Source: Syntrophobacter fumaroxidans MPOB (GTDB lineage: Bacteria > Desulfobacterota > Syntrophobacteria > Syntrophobacterales > Syntrophobacteraceae). From it: DNA of 64,000 nt. Each line of letters opens with the position of its first letter. Position 1 is the stretch's first letter. Below, piece after piece: positions 25,130-36,007 of the stretch. The translations under genes were made by a program, and so were the position numbers. The stretch covers positions 3,894,001 to 3,958,000 of the forward strand of contig NC_008554.1 in NCBI RefSeq assembly GCF_000014965.1, in the 5' to 3' direction. The notes under the pieces were generated by a model that was not told the origin of the DNA, made no database searches, and worked only from the letters and a program-made list of their open reading frames with translations.

Positions 25130-27073
25130 CTATGCCGCCCCTCCCTCAACCTGCACGGGATCCCGGGCGATGTGGGATTTCACCTCCTGGCAGAATTGCT
25201 TCAGCTCCTCGCCGTCGATGGACTCCTTTTCCAGGAGGATTTTGGCCAGTTTCTCGAGGCATCCGCGTTCCCGTTTCAGTGTGGCGCGTACCTTTTCATG
25301 AGCGTCTTCCACGATCCGGGTGATTTCTTCATCGATTTCCTGGGCGATCATTTCGCTGTAGTCCCGTTCACGCGACCCCAGCCCCAGGTCCAGGTGGGCG
25401 GAACGCGGATCGCGAGTATAGGTCAAAGGCCCCAGGCGTTCGCTCATCCCGTATTCCATGACCATGCTGCGCGCAATGTCGGTTGCCCGCTGCAGATCGT
25501 TCTGTGCCCCGGTGGACACGTCCCCGAAGATGATTTCCTCCGAAACCCGGCCTCCGAGCAGAACCTGCAGGCGATCCAGCAGCTCGTTGCGGGTCATCAG
25601 GTAACGGTCTTCGGTGGGAAGCTGCTGCGTATACCCGAGAGCGGCGATGCCGCGGGGAATGATGGAGACCTTGTTGACCGGGTCCACGTTGGGAAGGAGC
25701 ATGGCCACGAGGGCGTGGCCGGCTTCGTGGTAGGCGACGATCTCTTTTTCCTTTGGATTCATGGCCCGGTTCTTCTTTTCGAGGCCGCCGATGATCCGGT
25801 CGGCGGCTTCCTGGAAGTCGGCCATGGTGACTTCGTCCCGGTCTCGCCTGGCCGCTACCAGGGCGGCTTCATTCACCAGGTTGGCCAGGTCGGCGCCGAC
25901 GAAACCGGGGGTCATCCCGGCGATCTTCTTGAGGTCGACTTCGGAGCCGAGCTTCACTTCCTTGACGTGTACTCTGAGGATCGCTTCACGCCCCCTGATG
26001 TCCGGTTTGTCGATGGCGACGTGCCGGTCGAAGCGACCCGGGCGCAACAGGGCCGGATCGAGGATCTCCGGCCGGTTGGTGGCAGCCATGATGATCACCC
26101 CCGACCTCGGATCGAACCCGTCCATTTCCACCAGGAGCTGGTTCAATGTCTGTTCGCGTTCGTCGTGGCCGCCGATGGGGTTGAGCCCCCTGGCCTTTCC
26201 CAGGGCATCGAGCTCATCGATGAAAATGATGCACGGCGCATGGTCCTTGGCCTGCCCGAAAAGATCTCTCACCCGGGCCGCTCCGACACCCACGAACATC
26301 TCGACGAATTCAGAACCGCTCATGCTGAAAAAGGGGACACCCGCCTCCCCCGCCACCGCCTTAGCCAACAGGGTCTTTCCCGTACCGGGGGCACCCACCA
26401 GTAGCACGCCCTTGGGGATGCGGCCGCCGAGACGCTGGAACTTACCGGGGTCTTTAAGGAACTGAACGATCTCTTCGAGCTCTCCCTTGGCTTCATCGAT
26501 TCCCGCGACGTCGTCAAAAGTGATCGTGATTTCCTTTTCCGCAAATATCTTGACCCGCGCCTTTCCCACCGAAAGCACCCCCTGGGGGCCGCCTCCCATG
26601 CGCCGCATGAGGAAGCTCCAGAAGAAGATCATGATCGCGAACGGCAGCAGCCACCAGGTGATGAGGCCCAACCATGGGTTCTGCACGTCGCCGCTGAACC
26701 TGATGTTTTTCGCCTCGAGCTGCTTCACCAGCTCGGGATCCTCCACCCGGATAGTGTTGAACCGCCGGCCGGGGCCGTCGTTCTCCTTCATGGTGCCCGT
26801 AATCCGGTCATGCTCGATGACAAGGTTCTGGACGTTCCCGTCGTGGACCCGTTGCTTGAATTCGGAATAGCTTATCTTCTCGCTCTGCTGTTCCCCCATG
26901 TATGTCTGCATCCACACGATCAGTAACAATGCCAGAATGAAATACCAGATCGAGAAATGCACCTTCCTTTGCGAAGGGTCGGGGCGGCCGGGACCTCCGT
27001 CACCAGGGGAGCCTCTGAGTCTGTCCATGAACTTGTCCATCGGGTTGGTATCTTCGTCACTCTTCCTTGCCAT
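25130..27073 (-). CDS. ftsH: ATP-dependent zinc metalloprotease FtsH, 647 aa
   Basis: Membrane-anchored AAA protease for quality control of membrane and cytoplasmic proteins. The ATG at 27073 follows AAGGAG by six bases. Two membrane spans (about 40-56 and 137-155) flank a periplasmic domain. The AAA domain has [11 protein letters not shown] (Walker A), [11 protein letters not shown] (Walker B, with Leu where Ile is common) and the arginine finger region LLRPGRFDR. The protease domain has HEAGH for zinc. The extra residues between the start and the first span ([20 protein letters not shown]) are longer than in E. coli FtsH, so this may be a second paralogue; I cannot check that here. Confidence 0.95.
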   Translation of the reverse strand: MARKSDEDTNPMDKFMDRLRGSPGDGGPGRPDPSQRKVHFSIWYFILALLLIVWMQTYMGEQQSEKISYSEFKQRVHDGNVQNLVIEHDRITGTMKENDGPGRRFNTIRVEDPELVKQLEAKNIRFSGDVQNPWLGLITWWLLPFAIMIFFWSFLMRRMGGGPQGVLSVGKARVKIFAEKEITITFDDVAGIDEAKGELEEIVQFLKDPGKFQRLGGRIPKGVLLVGAPGTGKTLLAKAVAGEAGVPFFSMSGSEFVEMFVGVGAARVRDLFGQAKDHAPCIIFIDELDALGKARGLNPIGGHDEREQTLNQLLVEMDGFDPRSGVIIMAATNRPEILDPALLRPGRFDRHVAIDKPDIRGREAILRVHVKEVKLGSEVDLKKIAGMTPGFVGADLANLVNEAALVAARRDRDEVTMADFQEAADRIIGGLEKKNRAMNPKEKEIVAYHEAGHALVAMLLPNVDPVNKVSIIPRGIAALGYTQQLPTEDRYLMTRNELLDRLQVLLGGRVSEEIIFGDVSTGAQNDLQRATDIARSMVMEYGMSERLGPLTYTRDPRSAHLDLGLGSRERDYSEMIAQEIDEEITRIVEDAHEKVRATLKRERGCLEKLAKILLEKESIDGEELKQFCQEVKSHIARDPVQVEGGAA

Positions 27074-27283
27074 GTGCCGCTCCTTGAGACTGTGTCTCGA
27101 CGGGTTCAACCCGCTTGCCCGGATATCCCCGCTCCGAAGCCACCCTTGGACGTCGCAACGGGAACGGCCGCATCCCGAGCTGCCGTTCCGTGCAGGACGC
27201 ATTTTCAATTCCGACGCTTTTCCCGGAGAAGACCCGCGGCGAGGAGGCGAACCGGCTCCAACATGCGGCTCGGTACCATTTAA

Positions 27284-27311
27284 AATATATTACAGTCCAG
27301 CAAGTATGCAA
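27284..27311 (-). promoter_or_regulatory. Candidate promoter for ftsH
   Basis: Minus strand TTGCAT (27306-27311), 16-base spacer, TATATT (27284-27289) within an AT-rich patch of the 455-base gap between divergent ftsH and mlaA. The leader would be about 200 bases. Confidence 0.3.
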
Positions 27312-27528
27312 TGCATCTCGGGACAAATGGAAAAAAGTGACTAAAGTGAAAACCATTTCCGGCTCGTTTCGGTCCTCCGGGGCGGAGGGAGTAAGGTACA
27401 GGTGTATGGCCGTCGCGGTGCAAGGCCACGTTGTCATGTCATTTGTGTGATTTTTTCTTTGTATTTACCGATTATAAGAATTAGTATGTCGTCCGATTCC
27501 GGGTCTTGACATGAAGGGAGGCATTTGG

Positions 27529-28293
27529 ATGGAACGAGTGCTTAGAGTAGTGAGCATTTTTGCAGTACTGTTGCTTCTCGCGCCCGTACTTGCAGATCTT
27601 GGGTCCGGGGCCGGCGCCCGGCGCGTGCAAGGGGTTGCATTTGCAGCCGGGGCGGGAAACAATGAGGAACGTGCTGCACCCGCGGCCGAGCCGATCTCCG
27701 ATCCCTTGGAGAAACTGAACCGAGGCATATTCAAGCTCAACGACCGCCTCTATTTCTGGGTCATGAAGCCGACCGCCACCGTCTATAGCTGGTACTTTCC
27801 GGAAGGGTTCAGAATCTGTGTGCGCAATGCCTTTACCAACTTCATGTTTCCCGTTCGGTTCATCAACAATGTCCTTCAGGGCAAGTTCCAATATGCCGGT
27901 ACGGAAGCCGGCCGCTTTGCCGTCAACTCGACCCTCGGATTCGCCGGAATGTGGGACATCGCCGCCCGTGATTTCGGACTCGTCGTGCGCGATGAGGACT
28001 TCGGCCAGACACTGGGTGCCTGGGGCGCCGGATCGGGGTTCTACATCGTGCTGCCCGTTTTTGGGCCATCCAATGTTCGGGATACCGTCGGACTCGGTGT
28101 CGATTCGGTCATGAACCCTGTGTTCTGGCTGGCGAGCACGCCTGTGAGCGCAGGGGTGAAGGCCGGGAAAACGGTCAACAGCATGTCGTTGAGGATAGGC
28201 GAGTACGAGGATTTCAAGAAATCGGCCCTCGATCCCTACATCTCCATGCGCGAGGCTTACACGCAGTATCGTGCGGAGGAGATGGCGAAGTAG
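27529..28293 (+). CDS. mlaA: MlaA-family (VacJ) outer-membrane lipid asymmetry protein, 254 aa
   Basis: MlaA removes mislocalised phospholipids from the outer leaflet of the outer membrane. Family motifs are clear: [15 protein letters not shown] near 59, [14 protein letters not shown] near 110, and the [16 protein letters not shown] block near 172. I choose the ATG at 27529 because AAGGGAGG lies seven bases before it; 27511 is an alternative. The N-terminus is a signal peptide or anchor, but no lipobox cysteine is present, unlike the lipoprotein in E. coli. No other mla genes are adjacent. A strong terminator follows. Confidence 0.85.
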   Translation: MERVLRVVSIFAVLLLLAPVLADLGSGAGARRVQGVAFAAGAGNNEERAAPAAEPISDPLEKLNRGIFKLNDRLYFWVMKPTATVYSWYFPEGFRICVRNAFTNFMFPVRFINNVLQGKFQYAGTEAGRFAVNSTLGFAGMWDIAARDFGLVVRDEDFGQTLGAWGAGSGFYIVLPVFGPSNVRDTVGLGVDSVMNPVFWLASTPVSAGVKAGKTVNSMSLRIGEYEDFKKSALDPYISMREAYTQYRAEEMAK

Positions 28294-28394
28294 TGTGCCC
28301 CGCGGCGCCGGGCTTTGGCGGCCCGCGGCGTCGATGGCGCTGTGGGACGGGGTTGCCGCGGCAGGGTGATGCCGCGAACGAAGGTGCATGAAAG

Positions 28395-28425
28395 AAGGGC
28401 GGGATGATCCCCGCCCTTTTCTTTT
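28395..28425 (+). terminator. Intrinsic terminator of mlaA and intron target
   Basis: AAGGGCGGG (28395-28403) pairs with CCCGCCCTT (28410-28418), followed by the T-rich run TTTTCTTTT. The group II intron begins two bases after the T-run. Confidence 0.85.
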
Positions 28426-28426
28426 G

Positions 28427-30309
<1,883 letters not shown>

Positions 30310-30386
30310 GGTGTGCCCGTCAGATGTAGACAAGGGGAAGGCTTTGTGCCCTCCCACCCAGTGCGCTCATCTTGAATGCAAAATTG
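30310..30386 (-). repeat. Rep-A element truncated by the group II intron
   Basis: On the minus strand it reads TTTTGCATTCAAGATGAG, TGGGAGGGCACAAAGCC and TGACGGGCACACC, then stops at the intron end. This is the half carrying the ATAAA-type hairpin. The other half is not found on the far side of the intron. Confidence 0.7.
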
Positions 30387-30388
30387 TT

Positions 30389-31948
30389 TCAGTCAACCGG
30401 GTCTTCGCCCGGGACCGGCTTTTCCGGTCTCTTTGCCTCGAAATGCGAGCAAATGGCGTTCGCCAGCCCTGGAATGGTGTATTCGGCGGGCATGATGTGG
30501 ACTTTCAGGCCGTGTTTCACGGCGGTCTGCGCGGTGACCGGTCCGATGCAGGCGATTGCGACCCCTTCGAGGAGCGGCAGAATCTCGCCCCGGTCAAAGA
30601 GACTGAAGAAATTGGAGACGGTGGACGAGGAGGTGAAGGTGAGGCAATGAATTTCGGCCTTCCGGAAGCGTTCGGCAATTTCCGGGCCGCGCTCCCTCGG
30701 GATGACGGTCCGATAGGCCGGCACCACCTCGACCAAAGCGCCTTTGGCACGGAGCGTTTCCGGAAGGATATCCCGGGCGACCATAGCCCGCGGGATCAGA
30801 AAGCGACGCTCTCGCAAGTCCGCGTCGCCGAGCGAATCGAGAATGGATTCCGCACGGTATTCCGAGGGCACGAGATCGACTCTCAGGCCCGTTTTCTCCA
30901 GAGCTTCAGCCGTCTTCGGGCCGATGGCCGCCAGACGGACACCCTTCAGTTCGCGAACGTCCAGCCCCAGTGCCCGCAGCCTTTCCATGAAAAACCGGAC
31001 GCCGTTCACGCTGGTGAAAATCGCCCAGTCATAGGATGCCAGCCGCCGGATGGCTTCATCGAGCTCCCGCCAGGATGGAGGCGGTTCGATGGCGATGGTC
31101 GGAAACTCGATACAGTGTGCGCCCAGTTCGGTCAACATGCCTTTGAAATCGCTCGCCTGTTCGCGTGCACGGGTCACCACGATGCGCCTGCCGAACAGTG
31201 GACGATTCTCGAACCAGTTCAGCTCGCCGCGCAGATTCACCACGTCGCCCACGACGGTGATCGCCGGCGGTTTGAGCTGAGCTTCCCGGACCCTTTCCAC
31301 AATGTTTTCGAGTGTTCCGGTCACCGTCTGCTGGTCGGGTGTCGTTCCCCAGCGAATGACGGCCACCGGCGTCCGTGCCGGTCTGCCGTGCGCGATCAGA
31401 CTTCGGCAGATTTCCGGCAAGTTCTTCACGCCCATGAAAAACACCAGGGTGCCGACACCGGTGGCAAGCTTGTCCCAGGCGATTTTGGAATCGCCTTTGT
31501 CCTCCCGTTCATGGCCGGTGACGAAGGCCATGCTCGCCGTGTGGTCTCGATGGGAAAGGGGGATGCCCGCATAGGCCGGCACCGAGACGGCGGCCGTTAC
31601 GCCGGGCACCACCTCGAACGGGATACCCGCCTCGACCAGGACTTGAGCTTCCTCTCCACCACGTCCGAACACGAAGGGGTCTCCGCCTTTGAGGCGGACC
31701 ACCACCCGGTCGCGCGCCTTGGCGACCAGCAGCGCATTGATGCCGTCCTGGCTCAGGGTATGGTCGCCGCCTTTCTTGCCCACATAGATCTTCTCGGCAT
31801 CGGGGGGAGCGTATTTCAGGAACTCCTCGTTCGCAAGGTAGTCATAGATGACCACTTCGGCTTTCTCCAGGACTTCACGGCCGCGAAGGGTCAACAGCCC
31901 GGGATCGCCGGGACCCGCTCCAACCAGGTAGGCTTTGCCTTTGGACAC
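30389..31948 (-). CDS. cobA-hemD: Fused uroporphyrinogen-III C-methyltransferase/uroporphyrinogen-III synthase, 519 aa
   Basis: The first 245 residues are the SAM-dependent methyltransferase (VGAGPGDPGLLTLRG at 9-23, RLKGGDPFVFGRGGEE near 84) that makes precorrin-2, the entry to siroheme and cobalamin. The C-terminal 265 residues are the HemD synthase (GRRIVVTRA near 258, FTSVNGVRFF near 310, and the FTSSSTVSNFF block near 445), which closes hydroxymethylbilane into uroporphyrinogen III. Such fusions are common in deltaproteobacteria and clostridia. The start is GTG at 31948, preceded by an AGGAAG-type site. hemC lies upstream on the same strand, with a Rep-A copy between them. Confidence 0.95.
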   Translation of the reverse strand: MSKGKAYLVGAGPGDPGLLTLRGREVLEKAEVVIYDYLANEEFLKYAPPDAEKIYVGKKGGDHTLSQDGINALLVAKARDRVVVRLKGGDPFVFGRGGEEAQVLVEAGIPFEVVPGVTAAVSVPAYAGIPLSHRDHTASMAFVTGHEREDKGDSKIAWDKLATGVGTLVFFMGVKNLPEICRSLIAHGRPARTPVAVIRWGTTPDQQTVTGTLENIVERVREAQLKPPAITVVGDVVNLRGELNWFENRPLFGRRIVVTRAREQASDFKGMLTELGAHCIEFPTIAIEPPPSWRELDEAIRRLASYDWAIFTSVNGVRFFMERLRALGLDVRELKGVRLAAIGPKTAEALEKTGLRVDLVPSEYRAESILDSLGDADLRERRFLIPRAMVARDILPETLRAKGALVEVVPAYRTVIPRERGPEIAERFRKAEIHCLTFTSSSTVSNFFSLFDRGEILPLLEGVAIACIGPVTAQTAVKHGLKVHIMPAEYTIPGLANAICSHFEAKRPEKPVPGEDPVD

Positions 31949-32032
31949 GATTCTTCTTCCTCGGTTGCGTTAAGATTCGACTCGGCTGATCTCGTTGTCT
32001 CGAGTGCAACGAAACCGGAGAAAGGACATTTC

Positions 32033-32199
32033 ATACCGAGGTGCGCTCAAGATCACACAGCACCTGCCCGGCGGGAGGCGACGCGGTCGGGGATAAACCC
32101 CGCGCGTACGGACCGATGTGCCGGTCAGTCGTGGACATACAAGGGGGAGGGCTTTATGCCCTCCCGCCCAGTCCCACGAACTTGAATGCAACCTGGTAT
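32033..32199 (-). repeat. Rep-A element, complete copy
   Basis: The ends are ATACCGAGGTGCGCTCAAG on the left and CTTGAATGCAACCTGGTAT on the right, inverted copies of each other with a few differences. Inside, on the minus strand: GGGAGGGCATAAAGCCCTCC (8-bp stem, ATAAA loop), GACCGGCACATCGGTC and GCGGGGTTTATCCCCG. It fills most of the 303-base gap between hemC and cobA-hemD, so it would be transcribed with them. Confidence 0.8.
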
Positions 32200-32251
32200 C
32201 AACGGGATTTCCGCGTTCGATTCGAGCTCCTGGGCGGTGGTGCCGCTGTTC

Positions 32252-33181
32252 TCAGGCGCGGTAAATCTCCTCCAGGATACGCCTGGCGCCGGAATCCAGG
32301 AGCTCCATCCCGACGTCGCGGCCAATCTTCCGGGCTTGCGCCGGAGAACCCGCCCGGGAAGCGCGGAACAGTTCCTCGCCGTCGATGGATGCCACCATGC
32401 CGGAGAGCGTAAGCGTGCCGTCGACGAGATGCGCGTGTCCTCCGATGGGCACCTGGCACCCCCCCTCGAGCGTTCTCAGGAGGCTCCGCTCCGCTTCCAC
32501 CGCGACGTGGGTATCCGGGTCGTGCAGCGGGGCCAAAAGCTCCCGCACCTCCCCGTCGTCGCAGCGGAGCTCGATCCCGATGGCTCCCTGGCCGATGGCG
32601 GGCAGAAAATCGGCGGGGTCGAGGTAGGAGGTGACGCGGTTCTGCCATCCCATCCGATGCAACCCGGCCGCTGCAAGGATGATGGCATCGAATGCCCCTT
32701 CCGTCAGCTTCCGAAGCCTGGTTTCGATGTTTCCCCTCAGATTCGCTATCTCGATGTCGGGACGCAGCTTGCGGATTTGGGAAGCCCGCCTCAGGCTGCT
32801 GGTGCCGACTCGGCCTCCCATGGGCAAATCCGCGATTCCTTTCCCGGTTCGGGTCACGATAACGTCCCGCGGGTCCTCGCGTTTGGGAATCGCCCCGATT
32901 TCGAGCCCCTCGGGCAGGATCGCGGGCACGTCCTTCATGCTGTGAACGGCCAGATCCACCGTGCGCGCCAGGAGCGCATCTTCGATTTCCTTGACGAACA
33001 AACCCTTGCCGCCCACCTTGGCCAACGGTACATCAAGAATCTTGTCGCCGGTCGTCCTAACGACCTGCAACTCAACCCGAAGACCGGGCCACAGCGCTTC
33101 CATGGCGGCCTTGACGTTTCCGCTCTGCTTGAGAGCAAGCATGCTGCCCCGGGTTCCTATACGAATCACTCGATCAGTCAA
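32252..33181 (-). CDS. hemC: Hydroxymethylbilane synthase (porphobilinogen deaminase), 309 aa
   Basis: Joins four porphobilinogen units into hydroxymethylbilane in the cytoplasm. RIGTRGSMLALKQ at the N-terminus, HSMKDVPA near 80, GTSSLRRASQ near 126 and the cofactor loop LEGGCQVPIGGHA near 240, whose Cys binds the dipyrromethane cofactor. Normal length. The start codon is TTG, with GAGAGGG upstream. Its product feeds the HemD half of the downstream fused gene. Confidence 0.95.
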   Translation of the reverse strand: MTDRVIRIGTRGSMLALKQSGNVKAAMEALWPGLRVELQVVRTTGDKILDVPLAKVGGKGLFVKEIEDALLARTVDLAVHSMKDVPAILPEGLEIGAIPKREDPRDVIVTRTGKGIADLPMGGRVGTSSLRRASQIRKLRPDIEIANLRGNIETRLRKLTEGAFDAIILAAAGLHRMGWQNRVTSYLDPADFLPAIGQGAIGIELRCDDGEVRELLAPLHDPDTHVAVEAERSLLRTLEGGCQVPIGGHAHLVDGTLTLSGMVASIDGEELFRASRAGSPAQARKIGRDVGMELLDSGARRILEEIYRA

Positions 33182-33226
33182 TGCACCCTCTCAGGGGCAT
33201 GAAGCCCCGGCGACTCTCGAATATCA

Positions 33227-33460
33227 TCAATGGCATGTGCTGCAGGACCCCCCGGCACAACCGGCGCACGATGACGCGCCCGTTCCCATCCGGCTGCCGG
33301 CCGCCCCTTTGTCTCCCCCGCTCTTGAATCCGCACACGGACATCATCTTCCGGACCTCGGCACAGTCGCACTTCGGACAGCTCACCGGTTCATCGCTCCT
33401 GAACACCAGGGTTTCGAACTCCTCCCCGCACTTACAGCACTGGTACTCGAAAATGGGCAT
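33227..33460 (-). CDS. FmdB-type zinc-ribbon regulatory protein, 77 aa
   Basis: MPIFEYQCCKCGEEFE is the classical FmdB start, with CCKC and SCPKC forming a zinc ribbon. GGAGGGAGAA precedes the ATG at 33460. The tail SSCAGCAGGSCSTCH adds six more cysteines, so it may bind an extra metal. Members were first noted next to formamidase genes, but most have no known job. It lies 45 bases before hemC and may be part of that transcript. Confidence 0.85.
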   Translation of the reverse strand: MPIFEYQCCKCGEEFETLVFRSDEPVSCPKCDCAEVRKMMSVCGFKSGGDKGAAGSRMGTGASSCAGCAGGSCSTCH

Positions 33461-34001
33461 TTCTCCCTCCAGCAGGGTTACAAAGGACGAATGTACCGCG
33501 CCCCCCAGGGCCAGGCAACTGTGCCCGGCATTGGAGCGGGAGCTTCGGCAACGTTCGTCCGCCGACTTCCGCTCCGCGGCGCGCCCGGCCGCGTCCCCCT
33601 CCACGGGGCTCGCTCCAGCCGCGCGTCGGGGAAAAGGACATCTCAGCCGAGCACCAATTATAATACCTTCCGAACGGTTATCCAATGCCTCAGGCCAATT
33701 TCGCACCGACGAAAGACGAGGCAATACCGTCTCCCGGGACGCGACGCACACCGGGTCGCAGGGAAATCGCCGCGGTAGTCACGAGAGCCGCCTCGAACGC
33801 ACCGTTTTTCGATGTTCCGTGGATGAGGCAGGCATCATGAAGATTTGCTTCGAGCAGGGCGTCTCCCCGGCGCATTCCTTTGCGCGGAGCGTTTGCCGGT
33901 ACATGCCGCCCGGGCTGCGAGAGCCCCGGGCTTTCGGGTTCCGCGTCATGATCGAGCGTGCAGCGATCGTGTCGGCGGGATATCCGGGAATCGTCCGGAA
34001 G
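33461..34001. other. Gene-free stretch
   Basis: 541 bases between the FmdB-type gene and the end of the cyclophilin-like gene. Frames present have no ribosome binding site or recognisable content. A promoter for the FmdB/hemC transcript should lie near 33480-33700, but I see no clear boxes. Confidence 0.5.
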
Positions 34002-34427
34002 TCACCCCTGGCTCCCGCTTCTTTGGATTTCCGGGAAGTCCCGCTGGACGTCGGCTTCCAGGATTACGGGATCACCGTCGCGCACGGCCTTGAATACCCG
34101 CGGATCGTCCAGGACCTTCCCGATGACGTTGACCGCGCCGGCGGGGCGGATTTCACTGCCGCGGCTCATTGGGGTCGGACCGAAGAAGATGCAGAAGGCC
34201 TTCCCGGTCGGCCAGAAACCCAGGTCGCCGACATCCACGACTTCCGCCGCGGACTCGTCCAGAGGCTGACTCACGGGGATGCCGAAGTAGATCTCATCGC
34301 CCCAGGTGCGGGCTTCGGCCCGGATGGGCAATGCCGCAAAGACCGCTCGGCCCGTAGCCGAATCCGTCAATTCGGCGGACACGGACATCGAGCCCGCTTG
34401 AATGCGAATGCGTTTCGCCACGGTCAT
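34002..34427 (-). CDS. Cyclophilin-like protein of the TM1367 type, 141 aa
   Basis: The pattern WGDEIYFGIPV near 43, GDLGFWPTGKAFCIFFGPTP near 66 and GAVNVIGKV near 97 matches the small bacterial cyclophilin-like family (PF04126 type), whose members have the cyclophilin barrel without proven isomerase activity. The start overlaps the previous gene's stop by four bases (ATGA), so it belongs to the four-gene operon 36985 to 34002. Function unknown. Confidence 0.75.
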   Translation of the reverse strand: MTVAKRIRIQAGSMSVSAELTDSATGRAVFAALPIRAEARTWGDEIYFGIPVSQPLDESAAEVVDVGDLGFWPTGKAFCIFFGPTPMSRGSEIRPAGAVNVIGKVLDDPRVFKAVRDGDPVILEADVQRDFPEIQRSGSQG

Positions 34428-35392
34428 GACTCCTTGGACAAGCGTTCCAGCACCGCCGCAATCAACAGGGGGAGCATGATTTCGTGATGGCCGATCAGGA
34501 CGATTCCCTTGCCCGTTCTCATCGTCGGGCGTTCCACCACGTTTGCCTGGGTACGGTACTGACGCTGGAAATCCATGTTGATGGTCGTGATGCCTTCCAG
34601 TGGAAAGCCCATATTGCGCGCCACGCTGACGGCTTTCAGAAAGACTTCCGGCAGGATCACCGCCGATCCCAGATTGATGAACACGCCTTCTTTCAAGGTG
34701 GTGACCAGGCGGCAGAAGAGCTTGAAGTCCAGGTGGCTCAAAGCGCCCGTGGCCGCCCCGTCCATGGCCGGGTGCATATGGATGATGTCCGTTCCCACCG
34801 CCACGTGCACGGTTACGGGGATACCGCGTCGGGCCGCCGCGGCCAGTACGCTCAGCCGTGCGTAGGGGACGTTTTCCTCGATAAGCCGGAGCCCCACCGC
34901 TTTTCCCAGACCGACAGAGCCTTTCCGGTATGCCGATGCGACGGCGCCGTGGATGAATTCAGCCGTTTCACGGGCGGTTCCGAAGGTTCCTCCGTCCAGG
35001 TGCGCGGCGACGTCTTCGGAGGTCTTGCCGGCCAAAGCCACTTCGACGTCATGGATGATGCCGGCGCCGTTCAGGGCCAGGCCCGACAGCAATCCGCGCT
35101 CGATTGCGTCCACCAGGATGGGGTTCAACCCCACCTTGATGGGATGGGCGCCCATGCCCAGGATCACCGTACGTCCCGCCTCGACCGCCGTGGCGAAGGC
35201 GGCCGCGGCCAGCCTGAGCTGCTCGGATGCAAGGATGCGCGGCAGCTTGTCCAGGAAGGCGGCAAACGATTCACCGGGTATCCAGGCCCTGCCGAAATCA
35301 TCAAATGCGACCTTGCTCGGTCGATCTTTGAGGCTGCCCGTCTTCAGCCCTTCGAAGTCCAGCGGCTTCCAGTCGGAAGAACGTGCCGTCAT
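34424..35392 (-). CDS. Conserved protein, possibly deoxyhypusine-synthase-like, 322 aa
   Basis: Strongly conserved-looking blocks: GMGAHPIKVGLNP near 79, NGAGIIHDVEVALAGKTSEDV near 104 (given in parts), HVAVGTDIIHMHPAMDGAA near 200, GSAVILPEVFLKAVS near 241 and GHHEIMLPLL near 302. Several His and Asp residues in these blocks could form an active site. The NAD-binding fold of deoxyhypusine synthases is a possible relative, but I am not certain. GGAG precedes the ATG at 35392, which overlaps the gmhA stop by four bases. Operon with gmhA suggests a sugar or envelope link. Confidence 0.6.
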   Translation of the reverse strand: MTARSSDWKPLDFEGLKTGSLKDRPSKVAFDDFGRAWIPGESFAAFLDKLPRILASEQLRLAAAAFATAVEAGRTVILGMGAHPIKVGLNPILVDAIERGLLSGLALNGAGIIHDVEVALAGKTSEDVAAHLDGGTFGTARETAEFIHGAVASAYRKGSVGLGKAVGLRLIEENVPYARLSVLAAAARRGIPVTVHVAVGTDIIHMHPAMDGAATGALSHLDFKLFCRLVTTLKEGVFINLGSAVILPEVFLKAVSVARNMGFPLEGITTINMDFQRQYRTQANVVERPTMRTGKGIVLIGHHEIMLPLLIAAVLERLSKES

Positions 35393-36003
35393 GGGTTGCT
35401 CTCCGTGCCCCGCCCGAACAGCATTTCCTCCACGAGTCCGCAAAGGATGTGGCCCGCGGTGATGTGGCATTCCTGAATACGGGCCGTGAGAGCGGCCGGA
35501 ACGTGGAGCGCCAGATCGCAATGGGGGTCCATGTCGGATCGGGCCCGTCCGCAAAACCCGATGGTCCGGACGCGGTGCTCGCGCGCCCAACGCAGAGCTG
35601 CAACCACATTGGGGGAGCGGCCGCTCGTGCTGATCCCGAACGCGACGTCGCCAGGTTGAGCCAGAGCCTGGAGCTGCCTGGCAAAAATGTCGTCGAACCG
35701 GAAGTCGTTTCCGATGCTCGTCATGACCGAAGAATCCACGGTCAGAGCGAGGGCCGGAAGCGGCGGGCGCTCCAGCTGAAACCGGTTGACGAACTCGGCG
35801 GCCAGGTGCTGGGCGTCGGCGGCGCTGCCCCCGTTTCCGAAGATGAACAGGCGGCGGTTTTCCCGAAAAGCTCCGGCCAGCAGCGCGGCCATGTCCACGA
35901 GGAGTTCCGTGCCCTCCCGACAGAGGTTCCGCTTGGCTTCGATGGATTCGAGGAAAGCCCGCTCCGCAATGGCTTTCATGCGCTCGCGCATGTCTGTGTT
36001 CAT
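35389..36003 (-). CDS. gmhA: Phosphoheptose isomerase, 204 aa
   Basis: SIS-domain protein that converts sedoheptulose 7-phosphate to D-glycero-D-manno-heptose 7-phosphate, the first step to ADP-heptose for LPS. The signature GNGGSAADAQHLAAEFVNRF lies near 56, and STSGRSPNV near 125 is the phosphate-binding SIS motif. IQECHITAGHILC near 178 holds the zinc/active-site His residues. The length is a little above the E. coli enzyme. It lies between the aminotransferase and the unknown gene, with 4-base spacing or overlap on both sides. Confidence 0.9.
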   Translation of the reverse strand: MNTDMRERMKAIAERAFLESIEAKRNLCREGTELLVDMAALLAGAFRENRRLFIFGNGGSAADAQHLAAEFVNRFQLERPPLPALALTVDSSVMTSIGNDFRFDDIFARQLQALAQPGDVAFGISTSGRSPNVVAALRWAREHRVRTIGFCGRARSDMDPHCDLALHVPAALTARIQECHITAGHILCGLVEEMLFGRGTESNP

Positions 36004-36007
36004 GCCG

